A DNA stretch of 64,000 nucleotides from Gilvimarinus japonicus (GTDB taxonomy: Bacteria; Pseudomonadota; Gammaproteobacteria; Pseudomonadales; Cellvibrionaceae). Each line of letters opens with the position of its first letter. Within the stretch, counting starts at the first letter, position 1. The notes beneath the pieces were generated by a model. The model had not been told where the DNA came from. It was given only the letters and a program-made list of their open reading frames with translations, and searched no databases. The stretch lies in assembly GCF_042847215.1 (NCBI RefSeq), contig NZ_AP031500.1, forward strand, positions 3,038,001 through 3,102,000, given 5' to 3'. Of this stretch, positions 55,863-64,000 are shown one piece after another. Made by a program: the position numbers and the translations under genes.

Positions 55863-58800
55863 TTACGACTCGGCGATCACCTTAGATTTTTTGCCGGTGA
55901 TACGGTGGGCCAATTTAAACACCACAACAAAAAACAGAGGCACAAAGAAGATCGCCAGGAAGGTGGCGAATACAATACCACCGAGTACCGCGGTACCAAT
56001 AGCATTTTGCGCGCCTGAGCCCGCCCCCGAGGCGATAAACAACGGCGTAACCCCAAGGCCGAAGGCCAGAGACGTCATAATGATGGGGCGCAAACGCATA
56101 CGCACCGCCTCAACCGTGGCTGCCACTAAATCCATACCATCTTCGTACAGTGATTTGGCAAATTCCACAATCAAGATCGCGTTTTTGGCCGACAAACCTA
56201 CGGTCGTTAACAGCCCCACCTGAAAGTAAACGTCGTTAGACAAGCCGCGGCCCATAGCAAACAACACAGCGCCGAGAACGCCCAGAGGAATCACCATAAG
56301 CACCGAGATAGGTACCGACCAGCTTTCGTACAAGGCGGCAAGACACAAGAACACCACCAGAATCGACAGCGCGTACAACATCGGCGCCTGATCCCCGGAT
56401 TCACGTTCTTGCAGCGACATACCGGTCCACTCAAAACCAATACCCGGCGGCAGCTTTGCCACGAGCGATTCCATCAAGTTCATGGCATCACCCGAGCTAA
56501 CGCCCGGCGCGCCCTGGCCTTGAATGTTCACCGCCGAAACGCCGTTATAGCGCTCAAGCCTAGGGGAGCCATACACCCAGCGGCCGGTCGAGAAGGCCGA
56601 GAAAGGCACCATTTCACCATTGGCATTGCGCACATACCAGTTGCCAACGTCGTCCGGCATCATCCGAAACTCGGCATCACCCTGGACATAGACTCGCTTG
56701 ATACGGCTTTGATCAATAAAGTCATTGACGTAAGACGCCGCCCACGCGGTCGAAAACACGCTGTTGATTTCGTCGATCGATACCCCGAGTGCCGAGGCTT
56801 TTTCCATATCAATATCGAGTTTAAACTGCGGCGTGTCGTTTTGACCATTGGGGCGCACACCCACCAAGGTGCTCTCTTGTGAGGCCATGCCCAACAACTG
56901 GTTGCGAGCCTCCATCAACGCCTCGTGACCCACGCCACCCAAATCTTTTAGCTGTAAGTTAAAGCCGGTTGAGGTGCCCAGCTGAGTAATGGCTGGAGGG
57001 ACAAAAGCAAACACCATGGCCTCTTTAATGGTCGAGAAATACCCCATAGCAGCACCGGCAACCGAATGGACATCCTGACCATCTCCGGTGCGCTCAGACC
57101 AATCTTTCATTCTGACAAAAGCAATACCGTTGTTTTGACCACGACCGCTAAAGCTAAAGCCAATCACCGAGAAAACGGACTCAACCGTGTCATCTTGACT
57201 GAGGTAGTAATTCTCGACATCGTTCATAACGGCTATTGAGCGCTCTTTGGTCGAGCCCACCGGCAACGTCATCTGGGTAAACATCAAGCCTTGGTCTTCA
57301 TCGGGCAAGAACGAACCAGGTAAACGGCCAAACAACAGTACCAACACTAAGGCGATCGCAATATAGATGGCCATAAAGCGACCGGTACGCGCCAAAATAT
57401 AACCGACGCTACTCTGGTAGCGATTGGCCGAGCGGTCAAAGGTACGGTTAAACCAACCAAAAAAACCGCGTTTTTGGTGATGATCTGGATCGACTGGTTT
57501 TAACAAGGTGGCACACAGCGCCGGTGTCAGCGTCAAGGCAACGATCACCGACAGCGTCATGGCCGATACTACGGTAATAGAGAACTGGCGATAAATAACA
57601 CCGGTGGAGCCACCAAAAAACGCCATTGGCACAAACACCGCTGACAGCACCAAGGCGATACCCACCAAGGCGCCGGTAATTTGACCCATGGATTTTCGCG
57701 TCGCCTCGCGTGGCGGGAGCTTATCTTCGTGCATCACCCGCTCGACGTTCTCGACCACCACAATGGCATCGTCCACCAACAAGCCGATGGCCAGTACCAT
57801 GCCAAACATGGTGAGCGTGTTAATGCTAAAACCAAACGCCTCTAAGATGGCAAAGGTGCCCAGCAACACCACCGGCACCGCAATGGTAGGAATCAAGGTG
57901 GCGCGGAAATTCTGTAGGAACAGATACATCACCAAGAATACCAGTACGATCGCCTCAATCAGCGTATGTACCACCCCTTCAATGGAGAGCTTAACAAACG
58001 GCGTTGTATCGTAGGGGTAAACCACTTCAGTGTTGGCCGGGAAATAAGGTTTTAACTCGGCAATACGCTCACGCACGTTGGCGGCAGTGTCTAGCGCATT
58101 GGCACCCGAGGCGAGAGTAATCGCCAAACCGGTAGCCGACTGACCGTTGTATTCCGTTTCAAACTGGTAGTTTTCACCGCCTAGCTCAACGCGGGCGACA
58201 TCAGCCAGCCGTACCTGCGAGCCATCTTCATTAACGCGCAGTAAAATACGGCGAAACTCTTCCGGTGTTTCTAAGCGAGTTTGTACCACTATGCTGGCGT
58301 TGACATCCTGCCCCGGCACGGCGGGCGCACCGCCCAACTCACCGGCGGCAATTTGCACGTTCTGTGCACGAATAGCCGACACCACGTCACCGGTGGTCAT
58401 TTTATAATTGGCCAGTTTGTCGGCGTTAAGCCAGATACGCATAGCGTACTGCGAGCCAAAAATCTGAATACTGCCCACGCCGTTGACCCGGCTTAGGGGC
58501 TCACTCACATTAGCGGCGACAAAGTCGGCCAGGTCATATTTATCCAAGCTGTTATCGGTCGACACAAAACCCAGAACCATAAGGAAGCCGGCCGAGGATT
58601 TTGTCACCCGAATCCCTTGTTGTTGTACCTCTTGCGGCAACAGCGGCATTGCACCCTGGAGCTTGTTCTGTACCTGTACCTGAGCAATATCGGGGTCAGT
58701 ACCGGCATCAAACGTAACGGTTACCTGACCAGTACCCGATGAATCACTGGTTGAGGCCAAGTACTGCACATTGTCGATACCGGTAAGGTTTTGCTCGATG

Positions 58801-58991
58801 ATTTGCACCACCGAGTCCTCGACCACCTTGGCCGATGCACCAGGGTAAGAGGTGCGAATCTCTACCGATGGCGGTGCAACTTCGGGGTACTGCGATATAG
58901 GCAGTGTCTCGATGGCCAACACACCGGCCAACATAATAATAATCGAGATCACCCACGCAAAAACGGGACGATCAATAAAGAATCTTGCCAT
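55863..58991 (-). CDS. acrB: RND multidrug efflux pump, inner-membrane subunit (AcrB/MexB family)
   Basis: 1042 aa, the normal length for HAE-1 pumps. MARFFIDRPVFAWVISIIIMLAG start, LLVDDAIVVVENVERVM carrying the paired Asp of the proton relay, GMSLQERESGDQAPMLY near the end, and twelve transmembrane helices with two large periplasmic loops. It works as a trimer with the adaptor encoded five bases upstream and an outer-membrane TolC, which is not present here. The symbol is family-level; substrate range is not predictable. Confidence 0.95.
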   Translation of the reverse strand: MARFFIDRPVFAWVISIIIMLAGVLAIETLPISQYPEVAPPSVEIRTSYPGASAKVVEDSVVQIIEQNLTGIDNVQYLASTSDSSGTGQVTVTFDAGTDPDIAQVQVQNKLQGAMPLLPQEVQQQGIRVTKSSAGFLMVLGFVSTDNSLDKYDLADFVAANVSEPLSRVNGVGSIQIFGSQYAMRIWLNADKLANYKMTTGDVVSAIRAQNVQIAAGELGGAPAVPGQDVNASIVVQTRLETPEEFRRILLRVNEDGSQVRLADVARVELGGENYQFETEYNGQSATGLAITLASGANALDTAANVRERIAELKPYFPANTEVVYPYDTTPFVKLSIEGVVHTLIEAIVLVFLVMYLFLQNFRATLIPTIAVPVVLLGTFAILEAFGFSINTLTMFGMVLAIGLLVDDAIVVVENVERVMHEDKLPPREATRKSMGQITGALVGIALVLSAVFVPMAFFGGSTGVIYRQFSITVVSAMTLSVIVALTLTPALCATLLKPVDPDHHQKRGFFGWFNRTFDRSANRYQSSVGYILARTGRFMAIYIAIALVLVLLFGRLPGSFLPDEDQGLMFTQMTLPVGSTKERSIAVMNDVENYYLSQDDTVESVFSVIGFSFSGRGQNNGIAFVRMKDWSERTGDGQDVHSVAGAAMGYFSTIKEAMVFAFVPPAITQLGTSTGFNLQLKDLGGVGHEALMEARNQLLGMASQESTLVGVRPNGQNDTPQFKLDIDMEKASALGVSIDEINSVFSTAWAASYVNDFIDQSRIKRVYVQGDAEFRMMPDDVGNWYVRNANGEMVPFSAFSTGRWVYGSPRLERYNGVSAVNIQGQGAPGVSSGDAMNLMESLVAKLPPGIGFEWTGMSLQERESGDQAPMLYALSILVVFLCLAALYESWSVPISVLMVIPLGVLGAVLFAMGRGLSNDVYFQVGLLTTVGLSAKNAILIVEFAKSLYEDGMDLVAATVEAVRMRLRPIIMTSLAFGLGVTPLFIASGAGSGAQNAIGTAVLGGIVFATFLAIFFVPLFFVVVFKLAHRITGKKSKVIAES

Positions 58992-58996
58992 GGTGT

Positions 58997-60157
58997 TTAC
59001 TCTCCCTCAGCGCTTCCCGCTTCAACGGCTTTAACCGGCGCACCGGGGCGAACTTTTTGCAGACCGGTAACAATCACACGATCGCCTGCAGCAAGACCTT
59101 CCTCCACCAGCCAGTCACTGCCTACCGCGCGGCTCGCCTGAATTTGACGCATCTCGACTTTGTTCTCAGCATCGACGACCAAAGCGGTAGCATTGCCTTC
59201 GCGATCACGTGTAACGCCGCGCTGGGGCACCAGCACTGTGTTGTCGCGTTTACCTTCATCAACGGTGGCGCGCACAAACATACCGGGCAAAATCAGCGAG
59301 TCGGGGTTGTCAAACAAGGCGCGTAACACCACGGTACCGGTAGTTTCGTTAACGCTCATATCCGAAAAGCGCAACTCACCCTCGTGGCCATACTGGCTGC
59401 CATCTTCAAGGTTCAAGGTCACTTTAGGTTGTTGCGCCTGCGATACCCGACCACTCATCAACTGCCGGCGCATGGCCAGTACCCGAGCCGCCGACTCCGA
59501 GACATCGACATAAATCGGATCCAATTGGTGAATAGTCGTCAGCACGGCACTTTGTCCGGCCGATACCAGCGCACCCTCGGTAATCGCCGACTTACCGATC
59601 CGTCCACTAATAGGCGCCATTACTTTGGTGTAACGCAAATCGATATCCGCCGTCTGCACTGCCGCCTCACTCACAGCAACATCTGCCTTAGCCTGCTCAA
59701 ATTGCGACAACGCATCGTCATATTCTTGCTGACTGACGGCCTTTTCGCCGAGCAAATCCTTGTAGCGCTTTTCACGGGCCTGGGTGGTTGTCAGGTTGGC
59801 TTTTGCGCGCGCCAAGCCTGCTTTGGCATTCGCTAAAGCCGCCTCATAGCGTGCCGCATCAATTTGATACAGTTGCTGCCCTTCTTCAACAATAGCCCCT
59901 TCGGTAAACAACCGTTTTTGCAAAATGCCCGTCACCTGTGGCCGTACCTCGGCCTTGCGAAACGCAACAGCGCGACCAGGCAATGTGTTGCTTAGCTCGA
60001 CCGTTTGCTCCTTAAGCGTAACGACGGTCACCTCGGTTGGCGGCGGTGCACCAGCACCAGCTGCACCTTTTGGCTCCTTAGACTCACAGGCAGCCAAGCT
60101 AACCACCGCTAGTAAGGTTATCCACAGCGGGAAAAATTTAGGCAATGAGGACGACAT
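58997..60157 (-). CDS. acrA: RND efflux periplasmic adaptor lipoprotein (AcrA/MexA family)
   Basis: ATG 60157 has AAGGAG six bases upstream; a TTG six bases earlier is less likely. About 386 aa. Lipobox VVSLAAC, then hairpin (lipoyl) halves (VRPQVTGILQKRLFTEGAIVEEGQQLY and APISGRIGKSAITEGALV), a coiled coil rich in Ala/Lys/Glu (~95-165) and a beta-barrel with DGSQYGHEGELRFSD. It bridges AcrB to the outer-membrane channel. In one operon with acrB. Confidence 0.95.
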   Translation of the reverse strand: MSSSLPKFFPLWITLLAVVSLAACESKEPKGAAGAGAPPPTEVTVVTLKEQTVELSNTLPGRAVAFRKAEVRPQVTGILQKRLFTEGAIVEEGQQLYQIDAARYEAALANAKAGLARAKANLTTTQAREKRYKDLLGEKAVSQQEYDDALSQFEQAKADVAVSEAAVQTADIDLRYTKVMAPISGRIGKSAITEGALVSAGQSAVLTTIHQLDPIYVDVSESAARVLAMRRQLMSGRVSQAQQPKVTLNLEDGSQYGHEGELRFSDMSVNETTGTVVLRALFDNPDSLILPGMFVRATVDEGKRDNTVLVPQRGVTRDREGNATALVVDAENKVEMRQIQASRAVGSDWLVEEGLAAGDRVIVTGLQKVRPGAPVKAVEAGSAEGE

Positions 60158-60232
60158 GTACAACTCCTTGAATGGCGTGACGCGGGATAATATGGCCCAA
60201 GTACCACGCAGTTAACATGGCAACAATTAAAT

Positions 60233-60248
60233 ATGAATAAACGTTCAT
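60233..60248. promoter_or_regulatory. TetR-type operator at the acrAB promoter
   Basis: ATGAATAAACGTTCAT, with inverted ATGAA/TTCAT ends, 76-91 bases before the acrA start. It matches the site in front of tetR in length and arms. Confidence 0.6.
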
Positions 60249-60319
60249 TTACAAGAGGAATGCCTCTTCAGAGGCCCACCTTGACGTTTCTTTGCAAGCG
60301 CTAGACTCAGCAGCCCGGC

Positions 60320-60910
60320 TTAGCTGGAAATGGCATCCCACGTCGCATCGAGAATTCGCTCAAACTCGGCATCGCTGATACGGATCAGATCAAGATGGTG
60401 CTGGCTAATCATAGAACACAGCGGGTCAAAGCACAGTGCCACCAAGATTTCATCGGGCAAGTCTTTAATCTCGCCGGTTTTACGCCCGGCACTGAGTAAC
60501 TCTAAAAAGGGTAAAAACACTTCATGGGCGGCATCTCGGCGACCGCGTAATATATCTGGTGGCAAGTGATCAAACTGACCTTTTGTTAACATGGCATTGG
60601 GGCGTGTCATCCCAAAACGCCAGACATTGCGCAGAATTAACCGGTGCTGTTCGGCCAAAGGCGCAGCGGGGTCGTGACCGGCAAAAGCGTTGTCCGCAAT
60701 CTCCCGCACTACGTCGTCATGTAGTTTGCCAATTAAGTCATCGCGATCTTCAAAGTAGAGGTAGATAGTCCCGGCGGCCACACCGGCGCGCTCGGCCAGC
60801 TGCTTCATCGAGAACCCATGAAATCCGCGCTCCGACAACAAACTTAAGGTCGCATCGAGAATTGCCCGACGCTTGTCGGCCGCTTTACCGGTTAAATCAC
60901 ACTGAGACAT
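60320..60910 (-). CDS. TetR-family repressor of the efflux operon (AcrR-like)
   Basis: About 196 aa from ATG 60910; three more codons upstream are possible. The N-terminal HTH reads GFHGFSMKQLAERAGVAAGTIYLYFEDRDDLIGKL, the canonical TetR fold, followed by a variable ligand-binding domain. It lies just upstream of acrAB on the same strand. Matching palindromes precede both tetR and acrA, which supports autoregulation and control of the pump. Confidence 0.92.
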   Translation of the reverse strand: MSQCDLTGKAADKRRAILDATLSLLSERGFHGFSMKQLAERAGVAAGTIYLYFEDRDDLIGKLHDDVVREIADNAFAGHDPAAPLAEQHRLILRNVWRFGMTRPNAMLTKGQFDHLPPDILRGRRDAAHEVFLPFLELLSAGRKTGEIKDLPDEILVALCFDPLCSMISQHHLDLIRISDAEFERILDATWDAISS

Positions 60911-60927
60911 AAACCACACTTACACCA

Positions 60928-60943
60928 ATGAACAGTTGTTCAT
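60928..60943. promoter_or_regulatory. TetR-type operator in front of the repressor gene
   Basis: ATGAACAGTTGTTCAT, a palindrome with perfect AATGAAC/GTTCATT arms if one base is added on each side (60927-60944). It lies 18-33 bases upstream of the tetR start, where binding would block transcription or initiation. Confidence 0.7.
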
Positions 60944-61079
60944 TTTATACCCATAGATGCAGTAGGTAAAGCCGATCCAGCCTAAGAATCAGGCTTTGGA
61001 GGCAGGAAAACAAGAAAACAGCGCGAGGCACTTGCCCCCTAGAGCAGCATTGAGGGCAAGTGGCGCTATAGTCGACCGT

Positions 61080-61646
61080 CTATTGCACAGGCTTGTAGGT
61101 AAACTTTTGCCCGCCCAAAGCTGCCTCGTACATCAGCCCGCCTTTAGCGTGAGTAAAAACCGCCATACCGGCGTTATAAACGGCCGTTTGGCTACCGGCC
61201 TTATCCGAGACACCCGACGCGCCGGCGGCCATCCCAGTAGTGCCCATTTTGGCGTTCGCACTAGCGGTGATTGCCACGGCACTGGCCTGCGCACTAAATT
61301 CAAAATTGCCTTGGGTAAAGTCGTCAAAGCTGCGCTTATTTTCAAAGAAAATAATCTCACTAAACGCTTGGCCACCTAGCTGAAACCCTATGGTCAGCTG
61401 GGTCATGGTGGTATCGCCAGTCATTTGGCCGTTGCGGAATACACGCCCTTTACCGTGGGCGCCGCCGATACCAATACCACCCTTACCGATTGTAGGGAAA
61501 ATCGCGTAACCGTACGCCGACTGAAAAAAATGCACCACTTGCGGTGAGGACTTAAAAGTATCGACGGTATCTTGGTACGGATCGGCCTGAGCCGTTAAAC
61601 AGGTCATCGCAAAGCCTAACAGCGCAAGGCGCATCAGTAATTTCAT
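61080..61646 (-). CDS. SYLF-domain (YSC84-type) exported protein, copy 1
   Basis: ATG 61646 is preceded by TGGAGAT; the longer frame to 61775 adds 43 unlikely residues. About 188 aa: signal peptide (~1-20, CLTAQA), then a YSC84/SYLF-type domain with AYGYAIFPTIGKGGIGIGGAHGKGRVFRNG, GFQLGGQAFSEIIFFEN and THAKGGLMYEAALGGQKFTY. SYLF domains bind phospholipids, and bacterial exported versions are poorly characterised. It is the downstream copy of a tandem pair. Confidence 0.88.
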   Translation of the reverse strand: MKLLMRLALLGFAMTCLTAQADPYQDTVDTFKSSPQVVHFFQSAYGYAIFPTIGKGGIGIGGAHGKGRVFRNGQMTGDTTMTQLTIGFQLGGQAFSEIIFFENKRSFDDFTQGNFEFSAQASAVAITASANAKMGTTGMAAGASGVSDKAGSQTAVYNAGMAVFTHAKGGLMYEAALGGQKFTYKPVQ

Positions 61647-61896
61647 AGCGGATCTCCAGATGAGTAGACAAGCACAATAAACAACAAAGTCGAACAGCGC
61701 CGTGCCTAACGTCACAGCACGCGCGCGCAGCACCTTTAACAGTGAACGATCGGGCATCTTACACTTACGACACAAAACAACGATAAGGTTATTGGGCGGG
61801 TAGCGTTAAGGTAACACTCAAGTCATTGGGCCGGAAGCACAATAATAGCGGTATGCAGAGTGCCGCCCCGATGGATGGAGCGGCTTTGACAAGCGG

Positions 61897-62469
61897 TTAT
61901 AACGGTTTGTAGCTAAACTTCTGGCCACCTAGCGCAGCTTCGTACATCAGCCCGCCTTTGGCGTGCGTAAACACGGCCATCCCCTGATTGTAGATAGCCT
62001 TTTGCTTGCCGGCGTTATCCGTGGTCGCCGAGGCGCCTACTCCGGTGCCTGTGGTACCGGCTTTGGCATTAGCGCTGGCGGTAATAGCAACGGCACTAGC
62101 CTGAGCACCAAACTCAAAATTGCCGGCGGTAAAGTTATCAAAGCTCGTTTTATTCTCAAAGAAAATAACCTCACTAAAGGCTTGGCCCCCGAGCTGAAAA
62201 CCAATGGTAAGCTGAGTCATTTTGGTTTCACCAACCGCCTGACCGTTGCGATACACCCGGCCCTTGCCGTGGGCGCCACCGACGCCGACACCAGCTTTAC
62301 CGATCGTCGGAAACAACGCATAACCATAGGCGGCATTAAAAAACTCAGCGACCTGAGGCGACGATTTAAAGGTATCGATTGTTTTTTGATAGGGATCTTC
62401 ATCTTCAGCCTGCGCAAACGAACACACCATAACAAAGCCTATAAAGGCAAAACGCATCAGTGCTTTCAT
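61897..62469 (-). CDS. SYLF-domain (YSC84-type) exported protein, copy 2
   Basis: ATG 62469 has AGGAG at seven bases. About 190 aa: signal peptide (~1-21, CSFAQA), then the same domain as the neighbour at 61080-61646, nearly residue for residue through the core (AYGYALFPTIGKAGVGVGGAHGKGR, GFQLGGQAFSEVIFFEN, GGLMYEAALGGQKFSY). Differences concentrate in the signal peptide and around ASATTDNAGKQ. A recent tandem duplication, same strand, ~250 bases apart. Confidence 0.88.
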   Translation of the reverse strand: MKALMRFAFIGFVMVCSFAQAEDEDPYQKTIDTFKSSPQVAEFFNAAYGYALFPTIGKAGVGVGGAHGKGRVYRNGQAVGETKMTQLTIGFQLGGQAFSEVIFFENKTSFDNFTAGNFEFGAQASAVAITASANAKAGTTGTGVGASATTDNAGKQKAIYNQGMAVFTHAKGGLMYEAALGGQKFSYKPL

Positions 62470-62567
62470 GGTAACTCTCCTAAGTAAACCCATTGGCGAC
62501 ATTAAAAGATATAGCGCAACCAAGCCGCCCCTAGCGCCAGCTTAACGCCTACGTTAGGCTAGAGCCT

Positions 62568-63560
62568 ATGATTCACCAGGCCGGCCTGCACGCTATGTCA
62601 ATTATTATATACAACAATCAGAGCTTCGATGTTACCGCTCCAGAGAGTGTACTAGACACCTTATTAAAAGCCGGGGTACGGGTGCCCTACAGTTGTCGCG
62701 CGGGCGTGTGTCACTCCTGCCTTATGGTTGCCAAAGACGGTGCAGTGCCCAGCGAGTCGCAAGAGGGACTCAGCGATGCACAAAAATCTCGCGGACTCTT
62801 TTTAAGCTGTAGCTGCTATCCCGCCGAAACGCTTAACGTCGATCACTATGACCCCGCCGCTGACGGCATTAAAGCGCCGGTAATCGCGAAACGACAACTA
62901 AACGATAGTGTGTTAGAGCTAACGCTTGCCGCCTCGCTACGCTATCAAGCTGGCCAACACACCAACCTGTGGCGCTCGGACGCGATTGCTCGCTGCTACT
63001 CCATTGCCAGCATACCGAGTGACCCCCACCTTAGCTTTCATATTGCGCTGCAACCCAATGGCCAGTTTAGTCAATGGGCCGCCCAAACATTACAACCGGG
63101 CGATACCGTCACCCTCCAAGCGCCCACCGGAAACTGTTACTACCAGGCCGAGCAAAACACCCAGCCAATCTTGCTGGCAGGTACGGGCACAGGTATTGCG
63201 CCACTGCAGGCCATTGCCAGAGCTGCGCTAGAGGCGGGACACAAGGGCCCCATCGACCTTTTCGTCGGAGCCCGACACAGCGATGACTTGTACTTTAGCC
63301 AACCACTAATGCGCCTCGCGCAACAACACTCAAACTTTCAACTTACCGAGCTGGTGCAAACTCTGGGCGAGAAATACACCAAACACTGCCAGCAAGGCGA
63401 TATCTATAACGTTATAAAAGCGCGCTTTGCGAGCCTTAACGGCTACCAGGTTTACTTGTGTGGTGCGGACTCATTTGTGCGCAAGTTACGCAAACAGTGC
63501 TTCTTTGCGGGTGTTAAGCCACGCGATGTCCATACCGATGCCTTTTTGGCCGCCAGCTGA
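62568..63560 (+). CDS. Ferredoxin-NAD(P)H reductase-like flavoprotein with N-terminal 2Fe-2S domain
   Basis: 330 aa; Met10 (62595) is an alternative start, and neither has a strong ribosome-binding site. N-terminal plant-type 2Fe-2S ferredoxin (~10-90) with CRAGVCHSC and a later LSC. Then an FAD-binding domain (~105-200, RCYSIASIP for FAD) and an NAD(P)-binding domain (~205-330, LLAGTGTGIAPLQAIARAA and VYLCGADSFVRKL). This is the layout of oxygenase reductase components and CDP-6-deoxyglucoseen reductases. It passes electrons from NAD(P)H to a partner enzyme. No partner oxygenase is visible next to it. Confidence 0.9.
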   Translation: MIHQAGLHAMSIIIYNNQSFDVTAPESVLDTLLKAGVRVPYSCRAGVCHSCLMVAKDGAVPSESQEGLSDAQKSRGLFLSCSCYPAETLNVDHYDPAADGIKAPVIAKRQLNDSVLELTLAASLRYQAGQHTNLWRSDAIARCYSIASIPSDPHLSFHIALQPNGQFSQWAAQTLQPGDTVTLQAPTGNCYYQAEQNTQPILLAGTGTGIAPLQAIARAALEAGHKGPIDLFVGARHSDDLYFSQPLMRLAQQHSNFQLTELVQTLGEKYTKHCQQGDIYNVIKARFASLNGYQVYLCGADSFVRKLRKQCFFAGVKPRDVHTDAFLAAS

Positions 63561-63742
63561 GGCTCTGCGACTTAGGCGCCTAACACGCGCATCGCGCAAA
63601 TTAGTCGCGTCTAGCCCGTAATTTAGGTACAATTTGGGCTTATATTTAGAGAAACAATAACACCGGCTTTTGCATCCAACGTTCATCGCGTTATCGGTGT
63701 CGTGCCGGTAACAGTCATCGCAAACGGCGCATAGATCACGAC

Positions 63743-64000
63743 ATGAAACCCACCATTAAAGATGTCGCAAAATTGGCTGGAGTCTCGTTTAAAACCGTAT
63801 CCAGAGTTATTAATAACGAAGGAACCGTGGGCAAAGAGCTTCAGGAGAAAGTCTGGAAAGCGGTTAAACAGCTTAATTATCGTCCTAACTTATCGGCCCG
63901 CGGCTTGCGAGGGGCGGCGTCTTCCATCGGTTTTATCTACGACAACCCCAACAGTAACTACGTTATCGATATGCAACGCGGCATTCTCGACGAATGCGGC
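63743..64000 (+). CDS. LacI-family transcriptional regulator, 3' end outside window
   Basis: 86 codons to the right edge. The HTH is classical: MKPTIKDVAKLAGVSFKTVSRVIN, then the hinge helix region NYRPNLSARGLRG and the start of the sugar-binding domain (SIGFIYDNPNSNYVIDMQRG). ATG 63743 gives the normal start of this family. Such proteins bind CG-centred palindromes like those upstream of the pullulanase, though it lies 12 kb away and need not be the same regulator. Confidence 0.92.
   Translation, partial: MKPTIKDVAKLAGVSFKTVSRVINNEGTVGKELQEKVWKAVKQLNYRPNLSARGLRGAASSIGFIYDNPNSNYVIDMQRGILDECG

Overview
The window looks like a chromosome segment of a polysaccharide-degrading marine gammaproteobacterium of the Cellvibrionales type (Saccharophagus, Teredinibacter, Gilvimarinus or Simiduia relatives). 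The reasons are long modular CAZymes with polyserine linkers, polyserine surface lipoproteins, CBM2 and CBM35 modules, and typical gammaproteobacterial housekeeping genes (recQ, qmcA-nfeD, RND efflux, msrPQ). I see no rRNA, tRNA, insertion sequence, prophage or CRISPR array. Taxonomy is inferred from gene content only.

Layout. 1-2565: an esterase cut by the left edge, a Tat lipoprotein intradiol dioxygenase and a DsbB-like protein. 3046-6242: a secreted GH9-CBM3c-Ig/PKD-CBM2 endoglucanase with its terminator. 6253-7629: a YnfA-type membrane protein and a PAS-GGDEF diguanylate cyclase. 8007-10247: a secreted metzincin protease with beta/gamma-crystallin and CBM6-like modules, followed by a gene resembling a detached protease propeptide. 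10468-21010: a chemoreceptor, RecQ, a flavodoxin behind a Fur-box-like site, small unknowns, a hydrolase, a PAS protein with an ethylene-receptor-like membrane domain, and qmcA-nfeD. 21032-24363: a PepSY membrane protein and a TonB-dependent receptor around a strong Fur box.

25027-37933 is the most unusual part. Two huge exported di-heme (DUF1111/DHOR-like) proteins each lie directly downstream of a paralogous seven-TM AraC-type regulator. One of the two is a single-chain fusion of a GH26-like glycosidase, CBM35, Ig-like modules and a di-heme oxidoreductase. Next to them sits msrPQ, the periplasmic methionine sulfoxide repair system. I infer a duplicated, separately regulated extracellular redox system linked to polysaccharide use.

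38087-40240 is an ECF42-type sigma factor with two DGPF/YCII partners. 40579-40760 looks like an orphan small RNA or attenuator. 40917-51257 carries a PL6 alginate-lyase lipoprotein, a WYL regulator, a hemerythrin-like protein, a YadGH-type ABC exporter and a pullulanase lipoprotein behind tandem LacI-like operators. 51328-64000 holds a frameshifted methyltransferase gene, a CHASE hybrid histidine kinase, a TetR-AcrAB efflux locus with two matching operators, tandem SYLF genes, a ferredoxin-reductase-like gene and the start of a LacI-family regulator.

The CAZymes target cellulose, a GH26 substrate (mannan or beta-1,3-xylan), alginate and alpha-glucans. The sensors, regulators and iron genes fit a particle- or alga-associated lifestyle.
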